64,000 bases of DNA, taken from positions 8,216-72,215 of the forward strand of contig JBCBCP010000011.1 of the NCBI GenBank assembly GCA_038530575.1. Reading direction: 5' to 3'. Both the position numbers and the translations under genes were made by a program. The notes beneath the pieces were generated by a model that had not been told where the DNA came from, did not search any database, and worked only from the letters and a program-made list of their open reading frames with translations. Source of the DNA: JBCBCP01 sp038530575 (GTDB lineage Bacteria > Pseudomonadota > Alphaproteobacteria > Rhodobacterales > Rhodobacteraceae). Of this stretch, positions 7,833-15,899 are shown piece by piece (the first letter of the stretch is position 1; each line of letters begins with the position of its first letter).

Positions 7833-9160
7833 CCGACGCTGCCTCTCACACGTCGCTGGTCGCTCAGTCCGACCGGGTGCGCCGCCGCAACGCTGCCGAA
7901 AAGCGCTTTCGCGCTTACGGTCTGACAGCGATCTGTATCGGTCTCGCGATGCTGGTTTTCCTGATCTACACGATTGTCGGATCGGGCTGGAACGGGTTTT
8001 TCCAGACGCGCATCACGGTTCAGGTCGAGCTGGTGCAGGAAGAGATCGACGCCGCCGAAACGGGGTTCCTCAAAACCGCCGCCTACCGCACGATCATCAC
8101 CAAGAACCTGAAGCGGGAGCTGGCGGCGCGCGGCCTTGCCGAGGGCATTCCGGATGACGAGATCGAAGGACTGATTTCCCGCCGTGCGCCGGCGACACTG
8201 CGCGATTTCGCGCTCGCCAACCCGGACCGCATCGGCGAGACGGTCGAGTTCGACTTTCTCGCGCAGTCCTTCATCGACGGCTATTTCAAGAACCGCGTAA
8301 ACCGCGATATCGCGGAGCGGTCGCGGAACGTGTCGGTTGTGCAGCTTGATCTGATCGATCAGATGCGCGACGCGGGCCTGGCGGCCAAGTCGTTCAACTG
8401 GGACTTCATCACTGGCAACGACGCTTCGGAATCCTCGCCGGAAGCGGCAGGCTATGGTCCTGCGATCCTCGGCTCCCTTGCGATGATGATCGTTGTCGCC
8501 GTGCTGGCGATTTCGGTCGGCGTTGCGGCGTCGATCTTTCTGGAGGAATTCGCGCCAAAGAATCGGATCACGGACCTGATCGAGGTGAATATCTCGAACC
8601 TCGCGGCGGTGCCGTCCATCGTGTTCGGCATCCTGGGCCTTGCGGTCTTTATCAACTATCTCGGGCCGCTGTCGGGCACGGATTGGCTCAAGAACAACTC
8701 GGCCTTTGTGGGCGGGCTGGTCCTGTCGCTGATGACCTTGCCGACCATCATCATCTCGACCCGCGCGTCGCTCAAGGCGGTGCCGCAGTCGATCCGTGAT
8801 GCGGCGCTGGGGGTCGGGGCCTCGAAGATGCAGACGGTGTTCCATCATGTCCTGCCACTGGCTGCGCCGGGTATCCTGACCGGATCGATCATTGGTCTTG
8901 CGCAGGCGCTTGGCGAATCCGCGCCGCTTCTGCTGGTGGGCCTTGTCCTTGCGCAGGGTGCCGCGGCGCCGGAATCCATTGGCGATTTCTTTGGCGGCCC
9001 GAACACCGCGATGCCCGCCCAGATCTACCAGTGGTCGACCCGCGCCGACCCTGCCTTCTACGAACGGGCCTGGGGTGGTATCATCATCCTGCTAATTTTC
9101 CTCGTGACGATGAACACGCTGGCCGTGCTGCTGCGGCGCCGGTTCGAACGTCGCTGGTAA
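7829..9160 (+). CDS. pstA: Phosphate ABC transporter permease PstA (long form)
   Basis: This is the second channel subunit, 443 residues. An N-terminal helix (about 32-52) anchors a soluble, probably periplasmic, domain of about 140 residues. This domain is absent from the shorter E. coli protein. The permease core follows, with the EAA loop IRDAALGVGASKMQTVFHHV and LAQALGESAPLLLVG. It overlaps pstC by 4 bases and is 12 bases from pstB. Confidence 0.95.
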   Translation: MTDAASHTSLVAQSDRVRRRNAAEKRFRAYGLTAICIGLAMLVFLIYTIVGSGWNGFFQTRITVQVELVQEEIDAAETGFLKTAAYRTIITKNLKRELAARGLAEGIPDDEIEGLISRRAPATLRDFALANPDRIGETVEFDFLAQSFIDGYFKNRVNRDIAERSRNVSVVQLDLIDQMRDAGLAAKSFNWDFITGNDASESSPEAAGYGPAILGSLAMMIVVAVLAISVGVAASIFLEEFAPKNRITDLIEVNISNLAAVPSIVFGILGLAVFINYLGPLSGTDWLKNNSAFVGGLVLSLMTLPTIIISTRASLKAVPQSIRDAALGVGASKMQTVFHHVLPLAAPGILTGSIIGLAQALGESAPLLLVGLVLAQGAAAPESIGDFFGGPNTAMPAQIYQWSTRADPAFYERAWGGIIILLIFLVTMNTLAVLLRRRFERRW

Positions 9161-9172
9161 GGAGCCAGAACC

Positions 9173-9970
9173 ATGAATGATATGCGTATAGTGGAGAGAG
9201 ACGTGGACAGCACGGACATCAAGATCGCCGCCCGTGACGTACAGGTCTATTATGGCGACAACCACGCCATCAAGGATGTGAATGTCGACATCCTGCACAA
9301 GACTGTGACCGCCTTTATCGGCCCGTCGGGCTGCGGCAAGTCGACCTTCCTGCGCTGCATCAACCGGATGAACGACACGATTGATGTCTGCCGGATGGAA
9401 GGCAACATCGCCATCGACGGCACCGACATCTACGACAAGCGCGTGGATCCGGTGCAGCTGCGCGCGAAGGTCGGGATGGTGTTCCAGAAGCCGAACCCTT
9501 TCCCCAAGTCGATCTACGACAACGTCGCCTACGGCCCCAAAATCCATGGCCTCGCCAAGAACAAGGCCGAGCTGGACGAGATCGTCGAAAAGGCTCTGCG
9601 CCGCGGCGCGATCTGGGATGAGGTCAAGGACCGCCTTGATGCGCCGGGCACGGGCCTGTCGGGTGGTCAGCAGCAGCGCCTGTGCATCGCGCGCGCCGTG
9701 GCGACCGAGCCCGAGGTTCTGCTGATGGACGAGCCGTGCTCGGCCCTCGACCCTATTGCAACGGCCCAGGTTGAAGAGCTGATCGACGAGCTGCGCGAGA
9801 ACTACTCGGTCGTGATCGTCACGCACTCCATGCAGCAGGCCGCGCGGGTGTCTCAGCGCACCGCCTTCTTTCACCTCGGCAATCTAGTCGAATACGGCGA
9901 AACCGGCCAGATCTTCACCAACCCTGAAGATCCGCGCACGGAAAGCTACATCACCGGGCGGATTGGCTAA
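9173..9970 (+). CDS. pstB: Phosphate ABC transporter ATP-binding protein PstB
   Basis: PstB is the cytoplasmic ATPase that powers phosphate import. Over 265 residues it shows Walker A GPSGCGKST at 50-58, the PstB-typical KPNPFPKSIYDNVAYGP at about 107-122, the signature LSGGQQQR at 162-169, and Walker B VLLMDEP from 182. The start has a GGAG site nearby. The stop shares one base with the phoU start (TAATG), indicating coupled translation. Confidence 0.97.
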   Translation: MNDMRIVERDVDSTDIKIAARDVQVYYGDNHAIKDVNVDILHKTVTAFIGPSGCGKSTFLRCINRMNDTIDVCRMEGNIAIDGTDIYDKRVDPVQLRAKVGMVFQKPNPFPKSIYDNVAYGPKIHGLAKNKAELDEIVEKALRRGAIWDEVKDRLDAPGTGLSGGQQQRLCIARAVATEPEVLLMDEPCSALDPIATAQVEELIDELRENYSVVIVTHSMQQAARVSQRTAFFHLGNLVEYGETGQIFTNPEDPRTESYITGRIG

Positions 9971-10686
9971 TGGCTGGGTCGGACCAACATATTGCGAGCG
10001 CGTTCGATCGCGACCTTGAAGCCATTCAGGCCCAGATCATGAAAATGGGCGGGCTGGTTGAAAATGCGATTATCGAGGCGGCGATCAGCCTTGAGACCCG
10101 CGATGAGGAGCGCGCCGAAGCTGTACACCGCGGTGACAAGGCGATTGACGGGCTCGAAGAACTGATCAACGAGGAAGCCGCACGCGTTATCGCACTGCGT
10201 GCGCCTACGGCAATTGACCTCCGCCTGATCCTGTCCGTGATCAAGATTTCTGCGAACCTCGAGCGGATCGGGGATTATTCTAAGAACATGGCCAAGCGCA
10301 CGGGCGTTCTGGCCACGATGGCGCCGGTCAACGATAGTGCGGGCGCGTTGCGGCGTATGGCCCGCGAAGTCGAACGCATGCTGAAAGATGCCTTGGACGC
10401 TTATATCCAGCGCGATGCGGAACTGGCGCAGGACGTCATCAGCCGCGACCGCGACGTGGACCAGATGTACAATGCGCTGTTCCGCGAGTTCCTGACCTTC
10501 ATGATGGAAGACCCGCGCAACATCACGGCCTGCATGCATCTGCATTTCATCGCCAAGAACATCGAACGTATGGGCGATCACGTCACGTCCATCGCCGAGC
10601 AGGTTGTCTACCTCGTCACAGGTGAAAGCCCGCCCGACGATATCCGCGACAAGGCTGACGTGACATCGCTCGAGCCGCTGGAGTAG
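9970..10686 (+). CDS. phoU: Phosphate signalling complex protein PhoU
   Basis: PhoU links the Pst transporter to PhoR and keeps the kinase off when phosphate is plentiful. The 238-residue all-helical protein has the two PhoU repeats, each with an acidic metal-binding stretch of the family: NLERIGDYSKNMAKR and NIERMGDHVTSIAEQ. It lies between pstB (one shared base) and phoB (4-base gap). Confidence 0.95.
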   Translation: MAGSDQHIASAFDRDLEAIQAQIMKMGGLVENAIIEAAISLETRDEERAEAVHRGDKAIDGLEELINEEAARVIALRAPTAIDLRLILSVIKISANLERIGDYSKNMAKRTGVLATMAPVNDSAGALRRMAREVERMLKDALDAYIQRDAELAQDVISRDRDVDQMYNALFREFLTFMMEDPRNITACMHLHFIAKNIERMGDHVTSIAEQVVYLVTGESPPDDIRDKADVTSLEPLE

Positions 10687-10690
10687 GCAG

Positions 10691-11377
10691 ATGTCACAAC
10701 AGCCACGTGTTCTGGTGGTCGAAGACGAGCCTGCGCAGCGCGAGGTCCTCGCCTACAACCTTGAGGCCGAGGGCTTTGCTGTGTCCCGCGCTGAGAATGG
10801 CGAGGAAGCGCTGCTTCTCGTTGACGAAGACAACCCAGATATCATCGTACTGGATTGGATGATGCCGAACCTCTCGGGCATCGAGGTCTGCCGCCGTCTC
10901 AAGATCAAGCCTGAGACACGCACGATCCCGATTATCATGCTGTCGGCCCGGTCCGAAGAGGTGGACAAAGTGCGCGGGCTTGAGACAGGCGCGGATGATT
11001 ACGTCGTCAAACCCTACTCTGTGATCGAGTTGATGGCGCGGGTGCGTAGCCAGCTGCGCCGCGTGCGCCCTGCGACTGTCGGACAGCTGCTGGAATTTGA
11101 CGACATCATTCTTGACGCGGAAAGCCACAAGGTCACTCGGGCGGGTGGAGAGCTGAAACTGGGCCCGACAGAGTTTCGCCTGCTTAGCACCTTCATGGAA
11201 AAGCCGGGGCGTGTCTGGAGCCGGGAACAGCTGCTTGACCGCGTTTGGGGTCGTGACATCTATGTCGACACGCGCACTGTCGACGTGCACATCGGGCGGC
11301 TGCGCAAGGCGCTGACCCAGCATGGTGGCGGCGATCCGGTTCGAACCGTGCGCGGCGCGGGTTACGCGCTGGGATAG
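10691..11377 (+). CDS. phoB: Phosphate regulon response regulator PhoB (OmpR family)
   Basis: The 228-residue activator has a receiver domain with phospho-acceptor Asp55 (IIVLDWMMP) and conserved Lys107 (VVKPYS). An OmpR/PhoB winged-helix domain (about 130-228) follows, with the recognition region TVDVHIGRLRKAL. It should bind the Pho box before pstS, giving positive feedback because phoB is the last gene of that operon. Confidence 0.96.
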   Translation: MSQQPRVLVVEDEPAQREVLAYNLEAEGFAVSRAENGEEALLLVDEDNPDIIVLDWMMPNLSGIEVCRRLKIKPETRTIPIIMLSARSEEVDKVRGLETGADDYVVKPYSVIELMARVRSQLRRVRPATVGQLLEFDDIILDAESHKVTRAGGELKLGPTEFRLLSTFMEKPGRVWSREQLLDRVWGRDIYVDTRTVDVHIGRLRKALTQHGGGDPVRTVRGAGYALG

Positions 11378-11487
11378 CGCCGACTTTGCGCGCCGGACGC
11401 TGGCGACATATTTCCGATCCTATGACCTATTTTGCTGCCGAGCTTTTGGGCTAGTCTTTGGAAAACCCAAACGAAAAAGGTTCGGCA

Positions 11488-12447
11488 ATGGTCAACGTCA
11501 TTTTGCATGCACGTGGCGCAGAGGACGCGCTTGAACTGGCGCGCAGGCGTCATCCCGGCGTGACGTTTACCACGTGCGATACCTATGACGGGCTTGAACC
11601 GATGATCTCGGATACGGGCGCCGAAATTGTCTACTCTATCCGCTTTGACGGCACGCCCGCATTTCCCCGCGCGGCGCTCGTGGAGAGTGAAACCGTGCGC
11701 TGGGTGTCCGTTGGTGGGTCCGGCACGGACCATCTGGCAACGTGGGATCCCGCCCACGTGACCGTGACAAACGCGGCGGGTGTCGCGGCGGACATGATGG
11801 CAGAATATACGATTGGCGCGCTGTTGCATTTCTCGCTCGATCTGCCTGGCTTTCGCGCGGCGCAGGCGCGGCGGCAATGGGGCGCGGGCCGGGTCAAGCC
11901 GATCGAAGGGCAACACCTGCTGATCCTCGGCCTTGGCCAGACCGGCCGCGCCATTGCCCGCCGGGCCAAGGCGATGGGCCTGCAGGTCACGGGGATGCGC
12001 GCGCGACCCCAGCCCACAGATCATGTCGACCGGGTGATTGCAGAGGCTGAGTTGGATGCGGTTCTGGGCGAAGTCGATGCCATCGCGGTCTGCGTGCCCT
12101 TGCTGGACAGCACGCGGGAGCTGCTGAACAAGGCGCGCATCGACGTCCTGAAGCCGGGCGCGGTGCTGGTCGATGTCTCGCGCGGCGGGGTCGTCGATCA
12201 AGCCGCGTTGGCCGACGCGCTCGCCTCTGGGCGACTGGGCGGCGCGGCTTTGGACGTGTTCGAGGTCGAACCCCTGCCCGAAGACAGCCCGTTCTGGGCT
12301 ATGGAGAACGTGATCGTCACGCCGCACAGCTCGTCCGTCTACGATGGCTGGGCGCTGAAATCCGTGGACATGTTTTGCGACAACCTCACGCGGTATCTGG
12401 AGGGCGCGCCGCTTCAGAACATCGTCGACCCCGTGCGTGGGTATTAG
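11488..12447 (+). CDS. D-isomer-specific 2-hydroxyacid dehydrogenase
   Basis: The 319-residue NAD(P)-dependent enzyme should interconvert 2-oxo acids and D-2-hydroxy acids. The Rossmann motif LILGLGQTGRAIARRAKAMG is near residue 150. The catalytic Arg lies in VDVSRGGVVDQ, the Glu in FEVEPLPEDSPFW, and the His in VTPHSS. The start was placed at the ATG after AAAAAGG; an upstream ATG lies in leader-like sequence. Substrate (glyoxylate, hydroxypyruvate or other) is not determined. It converges on the racemase-like gene, with a 10-base gap. Confidence 0.9.
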   Translation: MVNVILHARGAEDALELARRRHPGVTFTTCDTYDGLEPMISDTGAEIVYSIRFDGTPAFPRAALVESETVRWVSVGGSGTDHLATWDPAHVTVTNAAGVAADMMAEYTIGALLHFSLDLPGFRAAQARRQWGAGRVKPIEGQHLLILGLGQTGRAIARRAKAMGLQVTGMRARPQPTDHVDRVIAEAELDAVLGEVDAIAVCVPLLDSTRELLNKARIDVLKPGAVLVDVSRGGVVDQAALADALASGRLGGAALDVFEVEPLPEDSPFWAMENVIVTPHSSSVYDGWALKSVDMFCDNLTRYLEGAPLQNIVDPVRGY

Positions 12448-12457
12448 GGGCCTGACC

Positions 12458-13195
12458 CTAGGCCACGTCCAGCAAGCGTCCGAACCCCGCGGGCGGGGTC
12501 AGCAATAGGGCCTCGCACAGCTCTGCCATCATTGCCTGGTTCGAGGTCACGACCGGTTTGCCCAGTGTCGCCTCCAGCCGTGCGATAACCTCGACCGCGC
12601 GCATATCGGTGCAGGACAGCACGATGGCGTCAACGTCCGGGCCATCGGCACGTAGGGCGAGTGCGTAGACCTCGTCCGGTGTCAGCTCTCCCTGACCGTA
12701 ATTGCCCAAGGCCCGCCCGATATCTGCGCGCGCCGCGGTTTCGATCCCCTGACTGGACAGGAACGCGATGGCCTGATCGTTGATTTCGCCCAGATAGGGC
12801 GAGGCAAAGCCGACCCGTTGCGCACCCAGCCGCTTGATCCCCGCCACCAACGCACCCGCGGCGGTGATTGAGACCGCGCCCGCGCTTTCCCCAATTTGCG
12901 CGGCAAGGTCGCGGTCGAAGGCTGGCCCGTGGGTTAGCGTGGCAGACGTGCAGCCGTAAAGGACTGCTTTGGGACGCACCCCGACAATCAGCCGCAACGT
13001 CTCAGAAATGTCCGACGCGCCCAGCCCCGCCATCTGATCGGCGCCGGGGATCTCATCAACGTCGTAGCCACCCATGCGCTCGAAATGAAAGGTCACGCCC
13101 GGCGGCGCCATCAGGATCATGTCCGGCTCAAGGTTCACGTTTGTATATGGCACCAGCACGCCAACCTTGGGGCCACTGCGCGGATCAAGGGTCAT
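12458..13195 (-). CDS. Asp/Glu racemase superfamily protein (maleate isomerase/arylmalonate decarboxylase type)
   Basis: The 245-residue protein has the two active-site cysteines of the superfamily, Cys82 in LYGCTSATL and Cys195 in VLSCTDMRA. It starts with GVLVPYTNVNLEPD, like maleate cis-trans isomerases and AMDases. Enzymes of this fold racemise or isomerise carboxylates, and hydantoin racemases also belong here. The start was chosen at MTLDPRSG, whose ATG overlaps the aminotransferase stop by 4 bases; a longer frame has an unrelated Arg-rich leader. It is the last gene of the hydantoinase operon. Confidence 0.78.
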   Translation of the reverse strand: MTLDPRSGPKVGVLVPYTNVNLEPDMILMAPPGVTFHFERMGGYDVDEIPGADQMAGLGASDISETLRLIVGVRPKAVLYGCTSATLTHGPAFDRDLAAQIGESAGAVSITAAGALVAGIKRLGAQRVGFASPYLGEINDQAIAFLSSQGIETAARADIGRALGNYGQGELTPDEVYALALRADGPDVDAIVLSCTDMRAVEVIARLEATLGKPVVTSNQAMMAELCEALLLTPPAGFGRLLDVA

Positions 13196-14250
13196 GCCAG
13201 CTCCTCCAGCAGTGTTGCGACAGCGTCCATATGCGGCGCGGCGCCTATGGTTGCGCGCAGACAATGCGACAGGCCGTAGCCGCCCATCGCTCGAAGGATG
13301 AACCCTGCCTGCTTCAGGGCCGTATCGGCGGTGCGCGCAGCGCCAACATCCGCAAAGGGGATGAGCACGAAGTTACCGGCACTGGCGGGCACGTCATAGC
13401 CAGCGGCGCGCAGCCGTGCGGAGAACGCATCGCGAATACGGGCCGTTTCCGCCACAACGCCGCGCATATAGGCCTGATCCTGCATCGCGGCGGTGGCCAT
13501 GGCCTGCGAAGAGGCGGAAATGTTGTTGGGGTTCAGCAGCTTGCGTAGTTCCGCCGCGACATGGGCCGGAAACACACCCCAGCCCACACGCGCGCCGGCG
13601 AGGCCATAGGCTTTGGACAAGGTGCGGGTCACCACTGTGTCGCCGCGCGCAACAAGGCCCATGATTGGTGCGTGATCTTGCGGGTCAAACTCTGCGTAAG
13701 CCTGATCGACGAGGAGCAGCACATGCGCAGGCAGGGCATCGCGCAGCCGGACAATGTCGGCATTGGGGAGCGCCGTGCCCGTGGGGTTGCCAGGATTGCA
13801 GACGCAGACCAGGCGCGTGACGGGCGTGACAGCCTCCAGGATCGCATCGACGCTGACGGTATAGCGGGCCTCCGGCGCGGCGGCATAGCCCGCGCCTGCC
13901 TGCTGTGCAGCGCTTGCCAGAAACGCGTAGCCGTAGGCGGTGCCAAGGACCTGGTCGCCCGGCCCGGCATAGGCCCGCACCAGCGCGCCGATCAGCTCCA
14001 TCGAGCCTGCACCGCAAAGCACCTCGCCTTGCAGGTTCGGGTGCGCCTGACCAATCGCGCGGCGCAGGTCGGTCCAGTCCGGGTCCGGATACAGCGCCGC
14101 CGCGGCAAGCGCTGCCTGGCCCGCGGCAAGAGCGGCGGGGCAGGGCGGCGCGAGGCTTTCGTTCTGGGCCAGCGACACGGCGCTGTCCGGCCCCAAATCA
14201 GCCAGCGCATAGCTGTCCATGCCCGCGATATGTGCAACTGCCTCGATCAT
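13192..14250 (-). CDS. Class I/II aminotransferase, histidinol-phosphate aminotransferase-like
   Basis: The 352-residue PLP enzyme has VCNPGNPTGT (about 149-158), VDQAYAEF (about 180) and the PLP-lysine motif TLSKAYGLAGARVGW (about 212). These are typical of the HisC subgroup. Location between hydantoinase B and the racemase, with 4-base overlaps on both sides, argues for a catabolic amino acid transaminase rather than a histidine biosynthesis enzyme (inference). Confidence 0.82.
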   Translation of the reverse strand: MIEAVAHIAGMDSYALADLGPDSAVSLAQNESLAPPCPAALAAGQAALAAAALYPDPDWTDLRRAIGQAHPNLQGEVLCGAGSMELIGALVRAYAGPGDQVLGTAYGYAFLASAAQQAGAGYAAAPEARYTVSVDAILEAVTPVTRLVCVCNPGNPTGTALPNADIVRLRDALPAHVLLLVDQAYAEFDPQDHAPIMGLVARGDTVVTRTLSKAYGLAGARVGWGVFPAHVAAELRKLLNPNNISASSQAMATAAMQDQAYMRGVVAETARIRDAFSARLRAAGYDVPASAGNFVLIPFADVGAARTADTALKQAGFILRAMGGYGLSHCLRATIGAAPHMDAVATLLEELA

Positions 14251-15899
14251 GGCTTGCCTCCATAAAGTCTCGCGGCCGCCTCTGCCGAAACAAGGCCCGC
14301 CGCCACGTCTTGCGCCAGTTGCGCGCGGTCGCGCCGCGCCGGGTCACCAAAGCCGCCCCCGCCGGGCGTGTCGAATAAAAGCCGTTCACCGGGCTCCACG
14401 CGCAGCTCGCACTTGCCGGGGATGTCTTCTGCCCGGCCGCTGACGCGGATGCGCCCCGGCGCGCCATGTCCGCCGCCAAGGCGCCCCGCCGCCGTGTGCG
14501 CGATCCGCTCGACCGAGAGAAAGACAAGGAACGGCTCGCCCGTGGCCGAGCTAAGCTCGATGCTTTGGCCCAGCCCGCCGCGAAACTGTCCGGCACCGCC
14601 GGAATCCGGGCGCAGTTCCCGCCGCCAGATCGTGACGGGCGCGGCGGCCTCTGTCATCTCCACCTGGCTGCCGAACACGCCTGACGGGTAGGCTGTGGCA
14701 GATAAACCGTCGAGGGCAGGGCGTGCGCCTGTCCCCCCATTGTGCACAAGTTCTATGGCAAACTCCGTCCCGCCTGAGCGCATCGCATCCGCCGTGTGTC
14801 GCAGCGGCAAATCATACATCGTCGAGGCGCCTTCGGCCGGCACCCGTTCGGGCAGCGCCTGATGCAGGCAGCCAAAGACCAGATCGGGCGTCATTTGCCC
14901 CAGCGTATGGCGCATGGCGACCGGGGCGGGGTGTTGCGCATTCAGGATGCAGTTTTCAGGCCCTGTCACGACGAAGGGCGCGAGCGATCCTGCGTTGTTC
15001 GGGATATCGGGCCCGATGATGCAACGCAGTGCAAAAACGGAATAGGCGGTGGCGTAGTTCAGCGGCACGTTTATGCCCTTGTGCGACAGGCCGGAACTGC
15101 CAGCGAAGTCGAGGAGCAGACCATCCGCCGTCACGGTGAGCGTCGCTTTCAGCTTCAACGGTTTATCGTACCCATCGACCATCAGCGTGTGTTCATACAC
15201 ACCTTCCGGAACCTCAGAGATCGCCTGAAGCGTTCCGCGGTAAGACGTGTCGATGATGTAAGCGCCAAGCGCGTCCAGATCGCGCAGCCCATAGTCCTGC
15301 ATCAACTCGATGACCCGGGCCGCGCCAGCCTCGCAACAAGCGATCAGGGCATAGATATCCCCCTCGTTGGCGACAGGTTCGCGCGAATTGGCTTTTACGA
15401 TGTCCAGCAGCAAGGCGTTGACCGTCCCTGCCTCCACCAGTTTGCACGGCGGGATCAGCAGCCCTTCGTCGTAGATGTCCGAACCTTCGGGGCCCATGCC
15501 TTGCCCGCCAAGGTCCACAAGATGCGAAGTGCACGAGGTGTACCCGACAACGCGCCCCTGAAAGAACACCGGCATCATCAGCAAAAAGTCGTTCAGATGG
15601 CCCGAGGCCAGCCACGGATCGTTTGTCATGTAGATATCGCCGGGCTGCATCTCGGCCACGGGAAAGCGCGCGCGCAGATGCTGCACGGCCTCGGCCATGG
15701 TGTTGATATGCCCTGGCGTGCCGGTCACAGCCTGCGCCAGCATCCGTCCGTCGGCATCAAACACCCCGGCAGAAATATCACCGCATTCGCGTACGATGGG
15801 CGAGAAGGCGGCGCGGATCAGTGTCTGGCCCTGCTCTTCGACCAGCGCCAAAAGCCGGTTCCACATTACTTGAAGATGCGCTTTGGACTGTTGTGTCAT
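14247..15899 (-). CDS. hyuB: Hydantoinase B/oxoprolinase family protein
   Basis: The 550-residue protein matches the HyuB family: FSPIVRECGDISAGVFDADG near the start, GDIYMTNDPWLASGHLND at about 112-129, and GGGGFGDPARRDR near the C-terminus. HyuA/HyuB pairs are ATP-dependent amidohydrolases (N-methylhydantoinase, 5-oxoprolinase) or related acetone carboxylases. The start MTQQSK was preferred because its ATG overlaps the hyuA stop as ATGA; a GTG two codons earlier is possible. The exact substrate is unknown. Confidence 0.9.
   Translation of the reverse strand: MTQQSKAHLQVMWNRLLALVEEQGQTLIRAAFSPIVRECGDISAGVFDADGRMLAQAVTGTPGHINTMAEAVQHLRARFPVAEMQPGDIYMTNDPWLASGHLNDFLLMMPVFFQGRVVGYTSCTSHLVDLGGQGMGPEGSDIYDEGLLIPPCKLVEAGTVNALLLDIVKANSREPVANEGDIYALIACCEAGAARVIELMQDYGLRDLDALGAYIIDTSYRGTLQAISEVPEGVYEHTLMVDGYDKPLKLKATLTVTADGLLLDFAGSSGLSHKGINVPLNYATAYSVFALRCIIGPDIPNNAGSLAPFVVTGPENCILNAQHPAPVAMRHTLGQMTPDLVFGCLHQALPERVPAEGASTMYDLPLRHTADAMRSGGTEFAIELVHNGGTGARPALDGLSATAYPSGVFGSQVEMTEAAAPVTIWRRELRPDSGGAGQFRGGLGQSIELSSATGEPFLVFLSVERIAHTAAGRLGGGHGAPGRIRVSGRAEDIPGKCELRVEPGERLLFDTPGGGGFGDPARRDRAQLAQDVAAGLVSAEAAARLYGGKP

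Noticed and set aside
13192..14250. HisC for histidine biosynthesis
   Set aside because: No other his gene is nearby and the gene is locked by overlaps into a hydantoinase operon.
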